This document shows, in pieces, positions 28,106 to 36,569 of a DNA stretch of 64,000 bases. The position numbers were made by a program, and so were the translations under genes. Position 1 is the first letter of the stretch, and every line of letters begins with the position of its first letter. The stretch spans positions 2,952,501 to 3,016,500 of the forward strand of contig CP134604.1 in assembly GCA_021555105.2 (NCBI GenBank). The letters run 5' to 3'. This DNA is from Thalassospiraceae bacterium LMO-JJ14 (lineage in GTDB: Bacteria; Pseudomonadota; Alphaproteobacteria; Rhodospirillales; Casp-alpha2). The notes under the pieces are model-generated. The model worked only from the letters and a program-made list of their open reading frames with translations. It was not told the origin of the DNA and did not search any database.

Positions 28106-28921
28106 TCAGGCTTTGGGAATAGTCTCGGAAAGCCGGGCGCCGACGCGGACCGGCTCGATCCGTTTGGCAAGACCGGTTTTATCGTCCAAGACGACAAAAC
28201 AGCCGCACAGCGTGCCGTCCTCACCTGCCGGCTCCAGGCGGATTCGCTCTCCCTTGGTTATAAACCGCTGCACCGACAGGCCCTTCTTCATGCCGATAAC
28301 CGAGTCATAATCGCCGGTCATGCCAAGGTCTGTCTGATACGCCGTGCCGCCCGGCAGCACCCAGGTGTCGGCTGTCGGCACGTGCGTGTGCGTGCCGACG
28401 ACGACGCTGGCGCGTCCGTCGACATAATGCGCGATGGCTTGTTTTTCGCTGGTTGCCTCGCCGTGCACATCGAAGATGATGGCATCGACATCGCGGCCGA
28501 TGCGATAGCGCTTTAAAAGATCGTCGAGGGCGCGGAACGGATCGTCGAGCAGTTCCATGAACAGGCGGCACATGACGTTCGCTACAAGAATGCGCTTACC
28601 GGCTTGCGTCTTGTATATGCCATGCCCCTTGCCCGGTGTTTCCGGCGGGTAATTGATCGGGCGGAGGATTTTCTCGTCACGCTCCATCTGCGACAGCACA
28701 TCGCGCTGATCGAAGACGTGATTGCCCGTCGTGATACAGTCGGCACCGGCCTGGTAAAAACTGTCGCAGATATTGCCGGTGATGCCGAAGCCGTGTGCCG
28801 CATTTTCGCCGTTGACGATGACGAAGTCGGTTTTCAACCTCTCGCGCAATGCCGGCAGATTACCGTTAAGCACAGCGCGCCCGGAACTGCCGACAACATC
28901 CCCGATAATCAGAATTCTCAT
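28106..28921 (-). CDS. YmdB-family metallophosphoesterase
   Basis: 271 residues, calcineurin-like fold of the TIGR00282 group. Metal-site motifs: GDVVGSSGR at the N terminus, VNGENAAHG, TTGNHVFDQ and VVVGTHTHVPTAD. The Bacillus relative YmdB hydrolyses 2',3'-cyclic nucleotides and affects global RNA turnover. Its ATG overlaps the cyclo-ligase stop by four bases (ATGA), so the two are translationally coupled. Confidence 0.9.
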   Translation of the reverse strand: MRILIIGDVVGSSGRAVLNGNLPALRERLKTDFVIVNGENAAHGFGITGNICDSFYQAGADCITTGNHVFDQRDVLSQMERDEKILRPINYPPETPGKGHGIYKTQAGKRILVANVMCRLFMELLDDPFRALDDLLKRYRIGRDVDAIIFDVHGEATSEKQAIAHYVDGRASVVVGTHTHVPTADTWVLPGGTAYQTDLGMTGDYDSVIGMKKGLSVQRFITKGERIRLEPAGEDGTLCGCFVVLDDKTGLAKRIEPVRVGARLSETIPKA

Positions 28922-29523
28922 AACGTTCCTTTACCGTCGAACCGCATCAGTCCCGCTTCCGTCGCGATCCCGTCCAGAGGCTGGTCGTGCGGTCCGCGGG
29001 CCACGGTGTCTACCCGTTGGCCGGAAAAAGCAACACCTATGGCAAGCACACCGGCTTTGAGCGCGCGCAATTTCTCGAGCGTGCGGTCATAAAAACCGCC
29101 GCCATAACCGAGCCGGTAGCCAAAGCCGTCGAAGGCCAGCAAAGGCACGAACAACACATCCGGCAGAACTTCCTCGTAATCCGCAGACGGCACCGAGGTG
29201 CCGAACCCGCCGTCGATGAGGTTGTCTCCGGGGGACCAGACACGGAAAATCAGCGGTGACGCCTTGGCCGCAACCACGGGCAAAGCCGTCCGGTGGCCGG
29301 CCGCTTGAAGTGAAGCCAGTAAGGGCCGGGTGTCGATTTCCGTACCCATCGACCAAAACGCCGAAACGGTTCTTGCCGTGCCATCTAGCCCCAGCGCAGC
29401 GGCCCCGGCCATGACGTGACGGGCAAGTTCGCTCCCGGCATCGACATGCGCCGCGAACAGGTCTTTGCGGCGTTTTGCAGCGGCTTTGCGCTCTTGGTCT
29501 TTCTGGATTGTTGGTTCTGACAT
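28918..29523 (-). CDS. 5-formyltetrahydrofolate cyclo-ligase
   Basis: 201 residues from 29523; a longer frame would start inside the 6S RNA gene. It converts 5-formyl-THF to methenyl-THF. The nucleotide/substrate region VPLLAFDGFGYRLGYGGGFYDRTL is intact, as is the N-terminal basic KAAAKRRK. The zapA-6S RNA-cyclo-ligase order is conserved in proteobacteria and supports both this call and the RNA. Confidence 0.92.
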   Translation of the reverse strand: MSEPTIQKDQERKAAAKRRKDLFAAHVDAGSELARHVMAGAAALGLDGTARTVSAFWSMGTEIDTRPLLASLQAAGHRTALPVVAAKASPLIFRVWSPGDNLIDGGFGTSVPSADYEEVLPDVLFVPLLAFDGFGYRLGYGGGFYDRTLEKLRALKAGVLAIGVAFSGQRVDTVARGPHDQPLDGIATEAGLMRFDGKGTL

Positions 29524-29554
29524 AAACGCAGCACTATCAGGCTGACAGGACGAA

Positions 29555-29725
29555 AACAAATGACGGGCCGCATAAGCCGTTGGCCGTGAGATCCTCCGTG
29601 GCCTGCTCTAGCAGGTGGGCGCCGTGAATACCGGCCCCAAAGGGCCGACAGGGACAGCTCCCGTACGGTGGATTTAGGCCCCAGGGATAACGTTGGCCTG
29701 ACGCACTCCGCAGCCCGCCAAGACC
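29555..29725 (-). ncRNA. ssrS: 6S RNA
   Basis: The ~200-base gap between zapA and the cyclo-ligase gene is the classical 6S location. On the minus strand the ends pair over 11 bp including G-U pairs (29709-29719 with 29562-29572), giving the closing stem of a long rod. Paired arms continue inward around an unpaired centre, as expected for the RNA polymerase mimic. A T-rich segment follows the 3' arm. Exact ends are estimates. It binds sigma-70 holoenzyme and represses it in stationary phase in studied bacteria. Confidence 0.8.
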
Positions 29726-29729
29726 CAAG

Positions 29730-30065
29730 TTAGGTCTGTTCCAGACTTTCGGCAATGCTTTCGATGCGTGCGGACAATTTTTCCAGACTTTCACCAAGCC
29801 GGCCCTCGGCTTCCGCCGCCGCCGCCGCTCCTTTACCACCCGATTTCAGTGTGTCCATTTCGGCATATGCATCGGACAGTTCGTCGGCAATCAGCAGCGA
29901 CACCATCACCAGAAGCTTGGCATCCCCGATCTGACCGACAGCGGCGACCAGTTCACCGACGCGGCGGTCGATGTAGGCGCCAAGCCTGGAAAGGTGTGCT
30001 TCCTGACCATCGTCACAGGCAACATTATAACGCCGGTCGTTAATCGTAACGGTCACTTGCGCCAT
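29730..30065 (-). CDS. zapA: cell division protein ZapA
   Basis: 111 residues. The N-terminal head MAQVTVTINDRRYNVACDDG and the helix with GAYIDRRVGELVAAVGQIGDAKLLVM match ZapA, which binds FtsZ filaments and promotes bundling. The C-terminal half is a coiled coil. It starts one base after the stop of the upstream coiled-coil gene and is followed by 6S RNA. Confidence 0.92.
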   Translation of the reverse strand: MAQVTVTINDRRYNVACDDGQEAHLSRLGAYIDRRVGELVAAVGQIGDAKLLVMVSLLIADELSDAYAEMDTLKSGGKGAAAAAEAEGRLGESLEKLSARIESIAESLEQT

Positions 30066-30066
30066 A

Positions 30067-30330
30067 TCAGGATGCCGGCTTGTCTAGAAGGGTATCAAGG
30101 CGCTGGATAGTGCTCGCCAGACGCTCTGCGGCACGCCGGTTGAGGTCTTTCAACTCGGTATTTTCAAGGCGCAGACGATCAAGCACCTCGCTATCCGTAC
30201 CATTACCCTGCTCACTGTCCACCGTCAGGTTTCTGGAACTTACCGCAACATCGAGACGGTCAACGGCGGCTTCCAATCTTTCGAAAGCACGTTCCACCCG
30301 CGACGCCTTGGCGATGGTCGATGTCGACAA
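30067..30330 (-). CDS. small coiled-coil protein (DUF4164-like) upstream of zapA
   Basis: 87 residues, almost entirely helical with heptad leucines (ERLEAAVDRLDVAV, LRLENTELKDLNRRAAERL). The start is TTG at 30330, preceded by a G-run (GGGGGG) about 8-13 bases upstream; no ATG is available. Alphaproteobacterial zapA genes are often preceded by such a gene. A ZapB-like or Z-ring linker role is plausible but inferred only from position and coiled-coil form. Confidence 0.75.
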   Translation of the reverse strand: MSTSTIAKASRVERAFERLEAAVDRLDVAVSSRNLTVDSEQGNGTDSEVLDRLRLENTELKDLNRRAAERLASTIQRLDTLLDKPAS

Positions 30331-30599
30331 CGAGTTGCCCCCCAGAATCGAGCACGTTTGTATGATAACAGACGAGACCCTAATCCCGTTCAGTGATTAA
30401 GGTCAATTATTACCTGAGAAATTCCGGCTAGAATTATGAGATTGCGCGTATTTTTCCGATTCTCCACCTTCACGTACGGACCGAAGATGTAATCAGACGT
30501 TGACGTTTCCGGGGAAACCCGTTTTTTTGCCCGCGAAACATCGTCTTTAACCACTTATGCCGCGCCTGTTTCAGGCTGCGGCCAACTCAGGAGGAAACA
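30331..30599. other. divergent intergenic region upstream of gap and zapA
   Basis: 269 bases between two divergent units. It should hold promoters for both. Near 30505-30518 a short stem GTTTC/GAAAC is followed by CCGTTTTTTT on the plus strand, so a weak attenuator ahead of gap is possible. I see no convincing -35/-10 pair and no small gene. Confidence 0.35.
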
Positions 30600-31604
30600 A
30601 TGGCCGTACGCGTTGCCATTAACGGATTTGGTCGGATTGGTCGTCTTGTTCTGCGCGGCATCATGGAAAGCCGTCGTAACGACATCGAAGTTGTTGCAAT
30701 CAACGATCTCGGCTCGGTGGACATGAACGCGCATCTGTTCCGTTACGATTCAACGCACGGCCCGTTCCCGGGCACCGTCACCACCGACGGCGACAGCATC
30801 GACGTCGGTGCCGGCCCCATGAAGGTCACCGCCGAACGCGATCCGGCGAACCTGCCGTGGGGAGATCTCGGGGTTGATATTGCTTTCGAATGCACCGGCT
30901 TCTTCACCGATATCGCGTCGGCCGGCAAACACATCGAAGCCGGCGCCAAGAAGGTTCTGATCTCGGCCCCCGGTAAAGACGTGCACAAAACCATCGTCTA
31001 TGGCGTCAACCACGACACACTGACCGCGGATGACACCATCGTGTCGAACGCATCGTGCACGACCAACTGTCTGGCGCCGGTTGCACATGTGCTGCACCAA
31101 CTGGTCGGCATCGAAAAGGGTTACATGACGACGATCCACGCTTTCACCGGCGACCAGCGGACGCTCGACACACTGCATTCCGACCCGCGCCGCGCCCGTA
31201 CGGCATCGGCATCGCTGATCCCGACCTCGACCGGGGCTGCGAAGGCTGTCGGTCTCGTGCTGCCGGAACTGGTCGGTAAGCTCGACGGCACCTCGGTCCG
31301 CGTGCCGTCACCGAACGTGTCGCTGATCGATCTGACGTTCGATGCCGGGCGCGACACCACGGCGGAAGAAATCAACGAAGCCATGAAAGCCGCTTCCGAA
31401 GGCCCGCTCAAGGGGGTCCTCGGCTACAATACCGAGCCGCTGGTTTCCATCGACTTCAATCACAATCCGAACAGCTCCACGTTCGATGCCACGCAGACCC
31501 AGGTCATCGGCGGCAACTTCGTCCGCGTGCTGAGCTGGTATGATAACGAATGGGGCTTCTCGAACCGCATGCCGGACACCGCGAAGGTGATGGCCAGCAT
31601 TTAA
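30600..31604 (+). CDS. gap: glyceraldehyde-3-phosphate dehydrogenase, type I
   Basis: 334 residues; glycolytic/gluconeogenic NAD-dependent enzyme. The nucleotide motif INGFGRIGR is at 7-15 and catalytic Cys153 lies in [24 protein letters not shown] and [13 protein letters not shown] are intact. A very strong AGGAGG site lies 6-7 bases before ATG. Unusually pgk does not follow; instead a small unknown gene and thiE do. Confidence 0.97.
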   Translation: MAVRVAINGFGRIGRLVLRGIMESRRNDIEVVAINDLGSVDMNAHLFRYDSTHGPFPGTVTTDGDSIDVGAGPMKVTAERDPANLPWGDLGVDIAFECTGFFTDIASAGKHIEAGAKKVLISAPGKDVHKTIVYGVNHDTLTADDTIVSNASCTTNCLAPVAHVLHQLVGIEKGYMTTIHAFTGDQRTLDTLHSDPRRARTASASLIPTSTGAAKAVGLVLPELVGKLDGTSVRVPSPNVSLIDLTFDAGRDTTAEEINEAMKAASEGPLKGVLGYNTEPLVSIDFNHNPNSSTFDATQTQVIGGNFVRVLSWYDNEWGFSNRMPDTAKVMASI

Positions 31605-31617
31605 TGACCTCCGTCCA

Positions 31618-32061
31618 ATGAACAAGGTCCCCGGGCCTTTCGTCATTGTTCACAATATCGGCGATGTGCATAACGCCGTCGCCGCAGCATCGAAACTCGG
31701 CCGCCCGGTAACGCTCATCAGCCCGCCGGGGGCCGGGGCTTCGATGGGCCCCGAGGTTTTCAAACACATGGTCGAAGCCGGTATTGATGCGCGTATCGGC
31801 AGTTCCAGCCGGGACAGCATCACAGCCGTTTTCGATTGTGCTTCCGAGCCCGGCCAGGCCATGGCGGCAATCCAAGCAGGTATTCGCCACATCCGTATCG
31901 ATGCCGGAGATGACGTACGCCGAAAACTGTGCGACATGGTAGGCGAAGACGGCTCAGTCCTGGATGGCACGCCCCTTTCGGCATTCGATCCCGGCTCTGC
32001 AAACAAGAATAACGACACCTTGCTGAACTGGCTCAGCTCGCAATCGGAGACCACGACATGA
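31618..32061 (+). CDS. conserved small protein of unknown function between gap and thiE
   Basis: 147 residues, no signal peptide. The sequence begins VPGPFVIVHNIGDVHNAV and has alternating hydrophobic strands and helices (VTLISPPGAGASMGPEVF, ITAVFDCASEPGQAM, GIRHIRIDAG), looking like a compact alpha/beta domain. The C-terminal ~35 residues look disordered. It overlaps thiE by four bases (ATGA) and starts 13 bases after gap. I do not recognise the family. Coupling suggests a metabolic accessory role but nothing more can be said. Confidence 0.7.
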   Translation: MNKVPGPFVIVHNIGDVHNAVAAASKLGRPVTLISPPGAGASMGPEVFKHMVEAGIDARIGSSSRDSITAVFDCASEPGQAMAAIQAGIRHIRIDAGDDVRRKLCDMVGEDGSVLDGTPLSAFDPGSANKNNDTLLNWLSSQSETTT

Positions 32062-32708
32062 CGAAAAATGCGCCGCCCGAGCCCTGCAAGCTTTACCTGC
32101 TGAGCCCGCCGGAAATAGAACCGGTTGCTTTTGCTGCCCTGCTTGAGCGCAGTATTGCCGCCAAACCGGAAATCGTCGGCGCCGTTCAACTTCGGCTCAA
32201 GAACGTCAGCGATGATGACTTTCTGCGCGCCGCCGAGACGCTGCGTCCGGTCTGCCATGGCTTCGATCTGCCGCTGATCATTAACGACCGCCCGGATATT
32301 GCCGCCGCGACCGGTTGCGACGGTGTCCACATTGGCCAGGAAGATGCGAGCTACGACGAGGCGCGCAAGTTATTGGGCGTTGACGGCATCATCGGCGTGA
32401 CCTGCCACGACAGCCGCGATCTCGCCATCGAAGCCGGAGAAAAAGGCGCTGATTATGTCGCCTTCGGTGCCTTTTTCCCGTCCGACAGCAAGGAAACCAA
32501 ACATCACGCTGATCCAGAGATCATCGAGGTCTGGTCGCAGATGACCACACTTCCCTGTGTTGCCATCGGCGGCATCACGGCGGACAACTGTGCACCGCTG
32601 GTTGCTGCCGGTGCAGATTATCTGGCGGTCATCGGCAGTGTCTGGAACCATCCTGAAGGCCCTGAAGCAGGCGTTGCCGCCTTTGCAGGCATACTTTCCG
32701 GCGCCTGA
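32058..32708 (+). CDS. thiE: thiamine phosphate synthase
   Basis: 216 residues; couples HMP-PP and thiazole phosphate. TIM-barrel motifs: VQLRLKNVSDDDFLRAAE, LIINDRPDIAAATGCDGVHIGQED, IGVTCHDSRD, DYVAFGAFFPS and VAIGGITADN. The canonical QLR(E/D)K is present as QLRLK. Translation is coupled to the preceding unknown gene. thiD lies far away; no TPP riboswitch precedes this gene. Confidence 0.92.
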   Translation: MTKNAPPEPCKLYLLSPPEIEPVAFAALLERSIAAKPEIVGAVQLRLKNVSDDDFLRAAETLRPVCHGFDLPLIINDRPDIAAATGCDGVHIGQEDASYDEARKLLGVDGIIGVTCHDSRDLAIEAGEKGADYVAFGAFFPSDSKETKHHADPEIIEVWSQMTTLPCVAIGGITADNCAPLVAAGADYLAVIGSVWNHPEGPEAGVAAFAGILSGA

Positions 32709-32833
32709 AACACGCCTCGCCATTCCCTGCCGAACGGGTTTGCGTCAAGTTTTCGGTGACATGCCCCCTAACGACCTGATAGAACCCGCGCCGGGCGTGG
32801 CCCATACGATATTATTTTCAGGACTAGATCGAC

Positions 32834-33403
32834 ATGAAGATTGACGGAAACGCCATCCGTCCCGGGATGGTTATCGAACATCAGGGACGCCTCTGGCGCG
32901 CCACGAAAATCCAGCACACCCAGCCCGGCAAAGGTGGGGCGTATCTGCAGGTTGAATTGAAAGACATCCGCGACGGCACCAAGCTGAACGAGCGCTTTCG
33001 CTCTTCGGAAAAAGTCGAACGCGCGCGTCTCGAGCAGACCGAATTCCAATACCTGTTCTCCGACGGCGATATGCACACCTTCATGCATGGCGATACCTAT
33101 GAACAAATCGCGCTCTCCTCGGAAGCGGTCGGAGAGAATGCCGTACCGTTCCTGCAGGATGGCATGAATGTGATGATCGAAACCTTCGAAGGTGAACCGC
33201 TTGGCGTCGAACTGCCGCAACACGTCACTCTTGAAGTGACCGAGGCCGATGCGGTTGTCAAAGGGCAGACGGCCTCGTCGTCCTATAAGCCCGCCATGCT
33301 CGAAAACGGTGTGAAGGTTCTTGTGCCGCCGCACATCGAGGCAGGCACCCGCATCGTCGTCGACACGCGCGACGTTTCCTACGTCGAACGTGCAAAAGAC
33401 TGA
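32834..33403 (+). CDS. efp: elongation factor P
   Basis: 189 residues, three beta-barrel domains. The KOW-like N-terminal domain carries Lys33 at the loop tip (QPGKGGAY), the position modified by EpmA/EpmB in many bacteria. The C-terminal OB domains end with GTRIVVDTRDVSYVERA. It relieves polyproline stalls; the window encodes several proline-rich proteins (TolA, OmpA-like) that would need it. suhB-like follows after 16 bases. The 125 bases upstream hold no gene. Confidence 0.96.
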   Translation: MKIDGNAIRPGMVIEHQGRLWRATKIQHTQPGKGGAYLQVELKDIRDGTKLNERFRSSEKVERARLEQTEFQYLFSDGDMHTFMHGDTYEQIALSSEAVGENAVPFLQDGMNVMIETFEGEPLGVELPQHVTLEVTEADAVVKGQTASSSYKPAMLENGVKVLVPPHIEAGTRIVVDTRDVSYVERAKD

Positions 33404-33419
33404 TCGGTATTAAAGCTTT

Positions 33420-34226
33420 ATGTCCAATCGCCTGACCCCGCTCCTGACCATCATGGTGAATGCCGCGCAAAAAGCGGGGCGTGCGTTGAGACGCGACTTC
33501 GGTGAAATCGAAAACCTGCAGGTCCTGAAAAAAGGGCCCGCGGATTTCGTCACCAAGGCCGACACCAAGGCCGAAAAGATCCTGATCGAGGAACTTCAGC
33601 AGTCGCGTCCGGCATATGGTTTCATCGTCGAAGAAGGCGGCGTCATCGAAGGCTCCGATATTTCCAACAAGTGGATCATCGACCCTCTGGACGGCACCAC
33701 GAACTTCCTGCACGGCATTCCGCATTTTGCCATTTCCGTGGCGCTGGAGCGCGACAAACGTATCGAAGCCGGCGTGATCTACAATCCGATTACCGACGAT
33801 CTGTATTATGCGGAACGCGGCAAGGGCGCTTTCCTGCGCGATTCCCGCCTGCGCGTCTCGGGCCGCGCGCATATTCAGGAATCCCTGTTTTCAACCGGCA
33901 TTCCGTTTCTGGGCCGCGATGGCCACGAACCTTTCATCGCAGAACTGCAAACCGTGATGGGTGCATCGGCGGGCATCCGCCGCTTCGGCGCAGCTTCACT
34001 CGATCTGGCGTTCGTTGCCGCCGGGCGCTACGACGGCTTTTGGGAGCGTGGCCTCTCGAGCTGGGACATGGCTGCCGGGGTTTTGCTGGTTCGCGAAGCC
34101 GGCGGTATCGTCAGTGATTTCCAGGGCCGCGACCGCATGTTGGAAACCGGCGAGATCATTGCGACGAACGCTTCCCTTGACCGCGATTTCCGGCAATTAT
34201 TGAAGAACGCGGCAAAAAACGCGTAA
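33420..34226 (+). CDS. suhB: inositol monophosphatase family protein (SuhB-like)
   Basis: 268 residues. Metal-site motifs are complete: the glutamate pair of VEEGG (about 70-74), IDPLDGTTNF with Asp88 and Asp91, and the late SSWDMAAG. In E. coli SuhB also acts in rRNA antitermination. It lies 16 bases after efp, so the two are likely co-transcribed, an arrangement common in alphaproteobacteria. Enzymatic substrate (inositol phosphate or other) not determinable. Confidence 0.92.
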   Translation: MSNRLTPLLTIMVNAAQKAGRALRRDFGEIENLQVLKKGPADFVTKADTKAEKILIEELQQSRPAYGFIVEEGGVIEGSDISNKWIIDPLDGTTNFLHGIPHFAISVALERDKRIEAGVIYNPITDDLYYAERGKGAFLRDSRLRVSGRAHIQESLFSTGIPFLGRDGHEPFIAELQTVMGASAGIRRFGAASLDLAFVAAGRYDGFWERGLSSWDMAAGVLLVREAGGIVSDFQGRDRMLETGEIIATNASLDRDFRQLLKNAAKNA

Positions 34227-34318
34227 AGCGGTTGAGGCCGGGCCTCCGGTTCGGTATTTTCGTTTACGATAATTCAGCGTGCAAAAGCGCGCGGCTCTTT
34301 CAGGGCAGTGGAGGCACT

Positions 34319-35326
34319 ATGGATCGCCAACAGGATATTCAACGACCCCGCATTTCCGCCACCGGCTTTTTCGGCAGCGCCGCACTTGCGGTTGTGGTCA
34401 TGGCCACTATCCCGGCGAGCGCACAGACATCCTCCTATCAGCCGGCAACGGATAACGTTTACATCAACTGGGGCGCCTTGAACGGCGCTGATATATCCCA
34501 GGCACCGGCTCGGCAATCCTACGGCTATGCGCCGGCGCCGATGGCAACCGGCGGACTTTTGATGCCGGGGCCGGTCATGCCGCGCTCGACGCTGCATGTC
34601 ACACCGCCGAAAGGCAGCACCGGCGTGACCCTGCGCAAGCCTGGCACGGGACCGAAGATGGCCGCAAAGCCTGCTGCACCGGCAGCCGCCGCACCTGCGC
34701 CTGCACCGAAGATCGCCGCAGCACCGCCGCCGGCACCAGCCCAGGCTGCCCCGCCGCCGGCACCAGCTCAGGCAGCGCCGAAGCAGCTCGCGCAAAAGAA
34801 AGCCGCTCCTGCGCCCACACCCGCGCCGCCCCCTGCTCCTGCACCGGCCAAGACGGTGACGGCTTCCGCGCCGCCTCCGCCACCGCCCCCCGTGTCGACC
34901 GGCGCACCGCCACCGCCGCCGATGCCGAGCGAAGCAGCGGCCATAGCACCGCCAGCCCCCCCAGCTGCATCGAAACCTGCCGAACAGGCTTCCACCAGCA
35001 CGGCAACCCCTGCGGATGGCCCTGTAAAAGTCGTCTTCAACAACGACGACACAAAACTATCGGCCGATGGTCAAAGCGCGCTTGAAAGCGTCCTTGAGAA
35101 ATTGTCCGCCGAGGAAAAAAGCCGCGTTCAATTGATGGCTTATGCCGCCGGTGACGATCTGACATCCAGCAAAGCCCGCCGGATTTCCCTGTCGCGTGCA
35201 CTTTCCGTGCGCTCATACCTGATCGAAAAAGGCGTCCGCTCGACGCGTATCGATGTCAGGGCACTGGGGGATAAAAGCGAAGGCGAGCCAAAGAACCGCG
35301 TCGACGTCAATGTGATTGAGCGTTAA
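34319..35326 (+). CDS. secreted OmpA-like protein with long Ala/Pro-rich linker
   Basis: 335 residues from ATG 34319, which has GGAGG at 6 bases; an earlier in-frame start lacks one. The hydrophobic signal segment (about 15-38) ends in ASAQ. Residues about 110-240 are a low-complexity Ala/Pro linker with runs of up to eight prolines. The last ~95 residues follow the OmpA-like pattern (DDTKLSADGQSALESVLEKL, ISLSRALSVRSYLIEKGV, NRVDVNV), but the usual GHTD glycan-binding segment reads AYAAGDD, so diaminopimelate binding may be altered. It precedes a MotA/MotB-like pair and may be its periplasmic partner. Confidence 0.75.
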   Translation: MDRQQDIQRPRISATGFFGSAALAVVVMATIPASAQTSSYQPATDNVYINWGALNGADISQAPARQSYGYAPAPMATGGLLMPGPVMPRSTLHVTPPKGSTGVTLRKPGTGPKMAAKPAAPAAAAPAPAPKIAAAPPPAPAQAAPPPAPAQAAPKQLAQKKAAPAPTPAPPPAPAPAKTVTASAPPPPPPPVSTGAPPPPPMPSEAAAIAPPAPPAASKPAEQASTSTATPADGPVKVVFNNDDTKLSADGQSALESVLEKLSAEEKSRVQLMAYAAGDDLTSSKARRISLSRALSVRSYLIEKGVRSTRIDVRALGDKSEGEPKNRVDVNVIER

Positions 35327-35344
35327 GACCGGATGTCCGGTCTT
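35325..35344 (+). other. stem-loop after the OmpA-like gene
   Basis: AAGACCGG (35325-35332) and CCGGTCTT (35337-35344) form an 8-bp stem overlapping the stop codon. No T-run follows, so it is unlikely to stop transcription fully. It may set relative levels of the OmpA-like gene and the MotA-like gene 54 bases downstream. Confidence 0.5.
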
Positions 35345-35397
35345 GCGTTCGCCCTGATCCGCTTGACGGGTCCGGTTCGGCCCGAGGATGGACACGC

Positions 35398-36558
35398 ATG
35401 ACACGCCCTACCGTTTTCCTGTTCCGTATGATCGCGTTTCTCGGGTGCGTCGCCGCCGCCTGTTTTTTCGTCTTCGATCCGCTGAAGGACGCCTTTCTGG
35501 CAAACGCCGCACTGAACGGCCTGATTCTCGGTGTCCTCGTGCTCGGTATCTTTTACAATTTCCGCCAAGTGGCGCTGCTTTATCCTGAAGTGTCATGGCT
35601 CGACAGCTTCCGCGACACGATAGCCGAAACCGACGCCGGTCTTCAGATCAGGCTGCCCGAAAGCCGCGACAATCCGAAATTGCTGGCGCCGATGGCAACC
35701 ATGCTGTCGGACCGCCGCGGCAGCCGTTTCAGCCTGTCGGCGCTCAGCATGCGTTCGATCCTGGACGGCATTGCGGCGCGTCTGGATGAAAGCCGCGATC
35801 TGTCGCGCTATAATATCGGCCTGCTGATCTTTCTGGGCCTGCTCGGGACGTTCTGGGGCCTGCTCGAGACCGTCGGCTCCATTGGCGAGGTGATCGGCGG
35901 CCTCAATGTCGATGGCGGCGAAACGGCGCTGGTCTTCGAAAAGCTGAAAACCGGCCTTGAAGCCCCGATCGACGGCATGGGTACGGCCTTTTCATCCTCC
36001 CTGTTCGGGCTTGCCGGTTCGCTGGTCCTGGGCTTCCTGGATCTGCAGGCAAGCCAGTCCCAGAACCGCTTTTTCAACGAACTGGAAGAATGGCTGTCGA
36101 GCGTTACCCGCTTGTCCAGCGGCGCACTCGGCGCTGAAGGTGAACAGGGCGTACCGGCCTATGTGCAGGCGTTGCTTGAACAGACCGCCGAGAGCCTTGA
36201 AAACCTGCAGGTCATTATTTCCAGAAGCGAAGAAGGCAAGCACGCCGTCAATCATTCGCTGAGTGAGTTGGCCAACAAGGTCGAAACCCTGACGGATCAT
36301 ATGCGCACGGAACAGGCCGTGATGCGTCACCTGGCCGAAACTCAGGTCGAGATGAAACCGATCCTGGAACGGCTGGCAAACGGCAGTGTCGGTAATAATG
36401 CCGATGAGGTCATGTCAGGGCATCTGCGCAATGTCGACAAGAATATGCAGCGCCTGGTCGACGAAAGCGCACTGACCCGCAACGAAATCACCGACGCCCT
36501 GCGCCGGGAAATCCGGTTGCTTGCCAGGACCATCGCCGCAACCGGCGACAGCAATTGA
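35398..36558 (+). CDS. MotA/TolQ/ExbB-family channel protein with coiled-coil tail
   Basis: 386 residues. Four membrane helices at about 8-26, 38-54, 139-160 and 192-216. The third carries LLIFLGLLGTFWGLLETVG, closely matching the TolQ/ExbB/MotA channel motif. The fourth region (GLEAPIDGMGTAFSSSLFGLAGS) resembles MotA/ZorA-type proteins. Residues 220-386 form a long charged helical tail in the cytoplasm. The MotB-like gene starts 11 bases downstream. Predicted pentameric ion-channel part of a stator-like motor. No flagellar genes, and no ZorC/D/E genes, are nearby. Function unknown. Confidence 0.8.
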   Translation: MTRPTVFLFRMIAFLGCVAAACFFVFDPLKDAFLANAALNGLILGVLVLGIFYNFRQVALLYPEVSWLDSFRDTIAETDAGLQIRLPESRDNPKLLAPMATMLSDRRGSRFSLSALSMRSILDGIAARLDESRDLSRYNIGLLIFLGLLGTFWGLLETVGSIGEVIGGLNVDGGETALVFEKLKTGLEAPIDGMGTAFSSSLFGLAGSLVLGFLDLQASQSQNRFFNELEEWLSSVTRLSSGALGAEGEQGVPAYVQALLEQTAESLENLQVIISRSEEGKHAVNHSLSELANKVETLTDHMRTEQAVMRHLAETQVEMKPILERLANGSVGNNADEVMSGHLRNVDKNMQRLVDESALTRNEITDALRREIRLLARTIAATGDSN

Positions 36559-36569
36559 GACCCTAGCGC

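Noticed and set aside
29537-29839. Open frame on the minus strand across the 6S region
   Set aside because: It overlaps zapA out of frame and the RNA stem; no ribosome site or domain.
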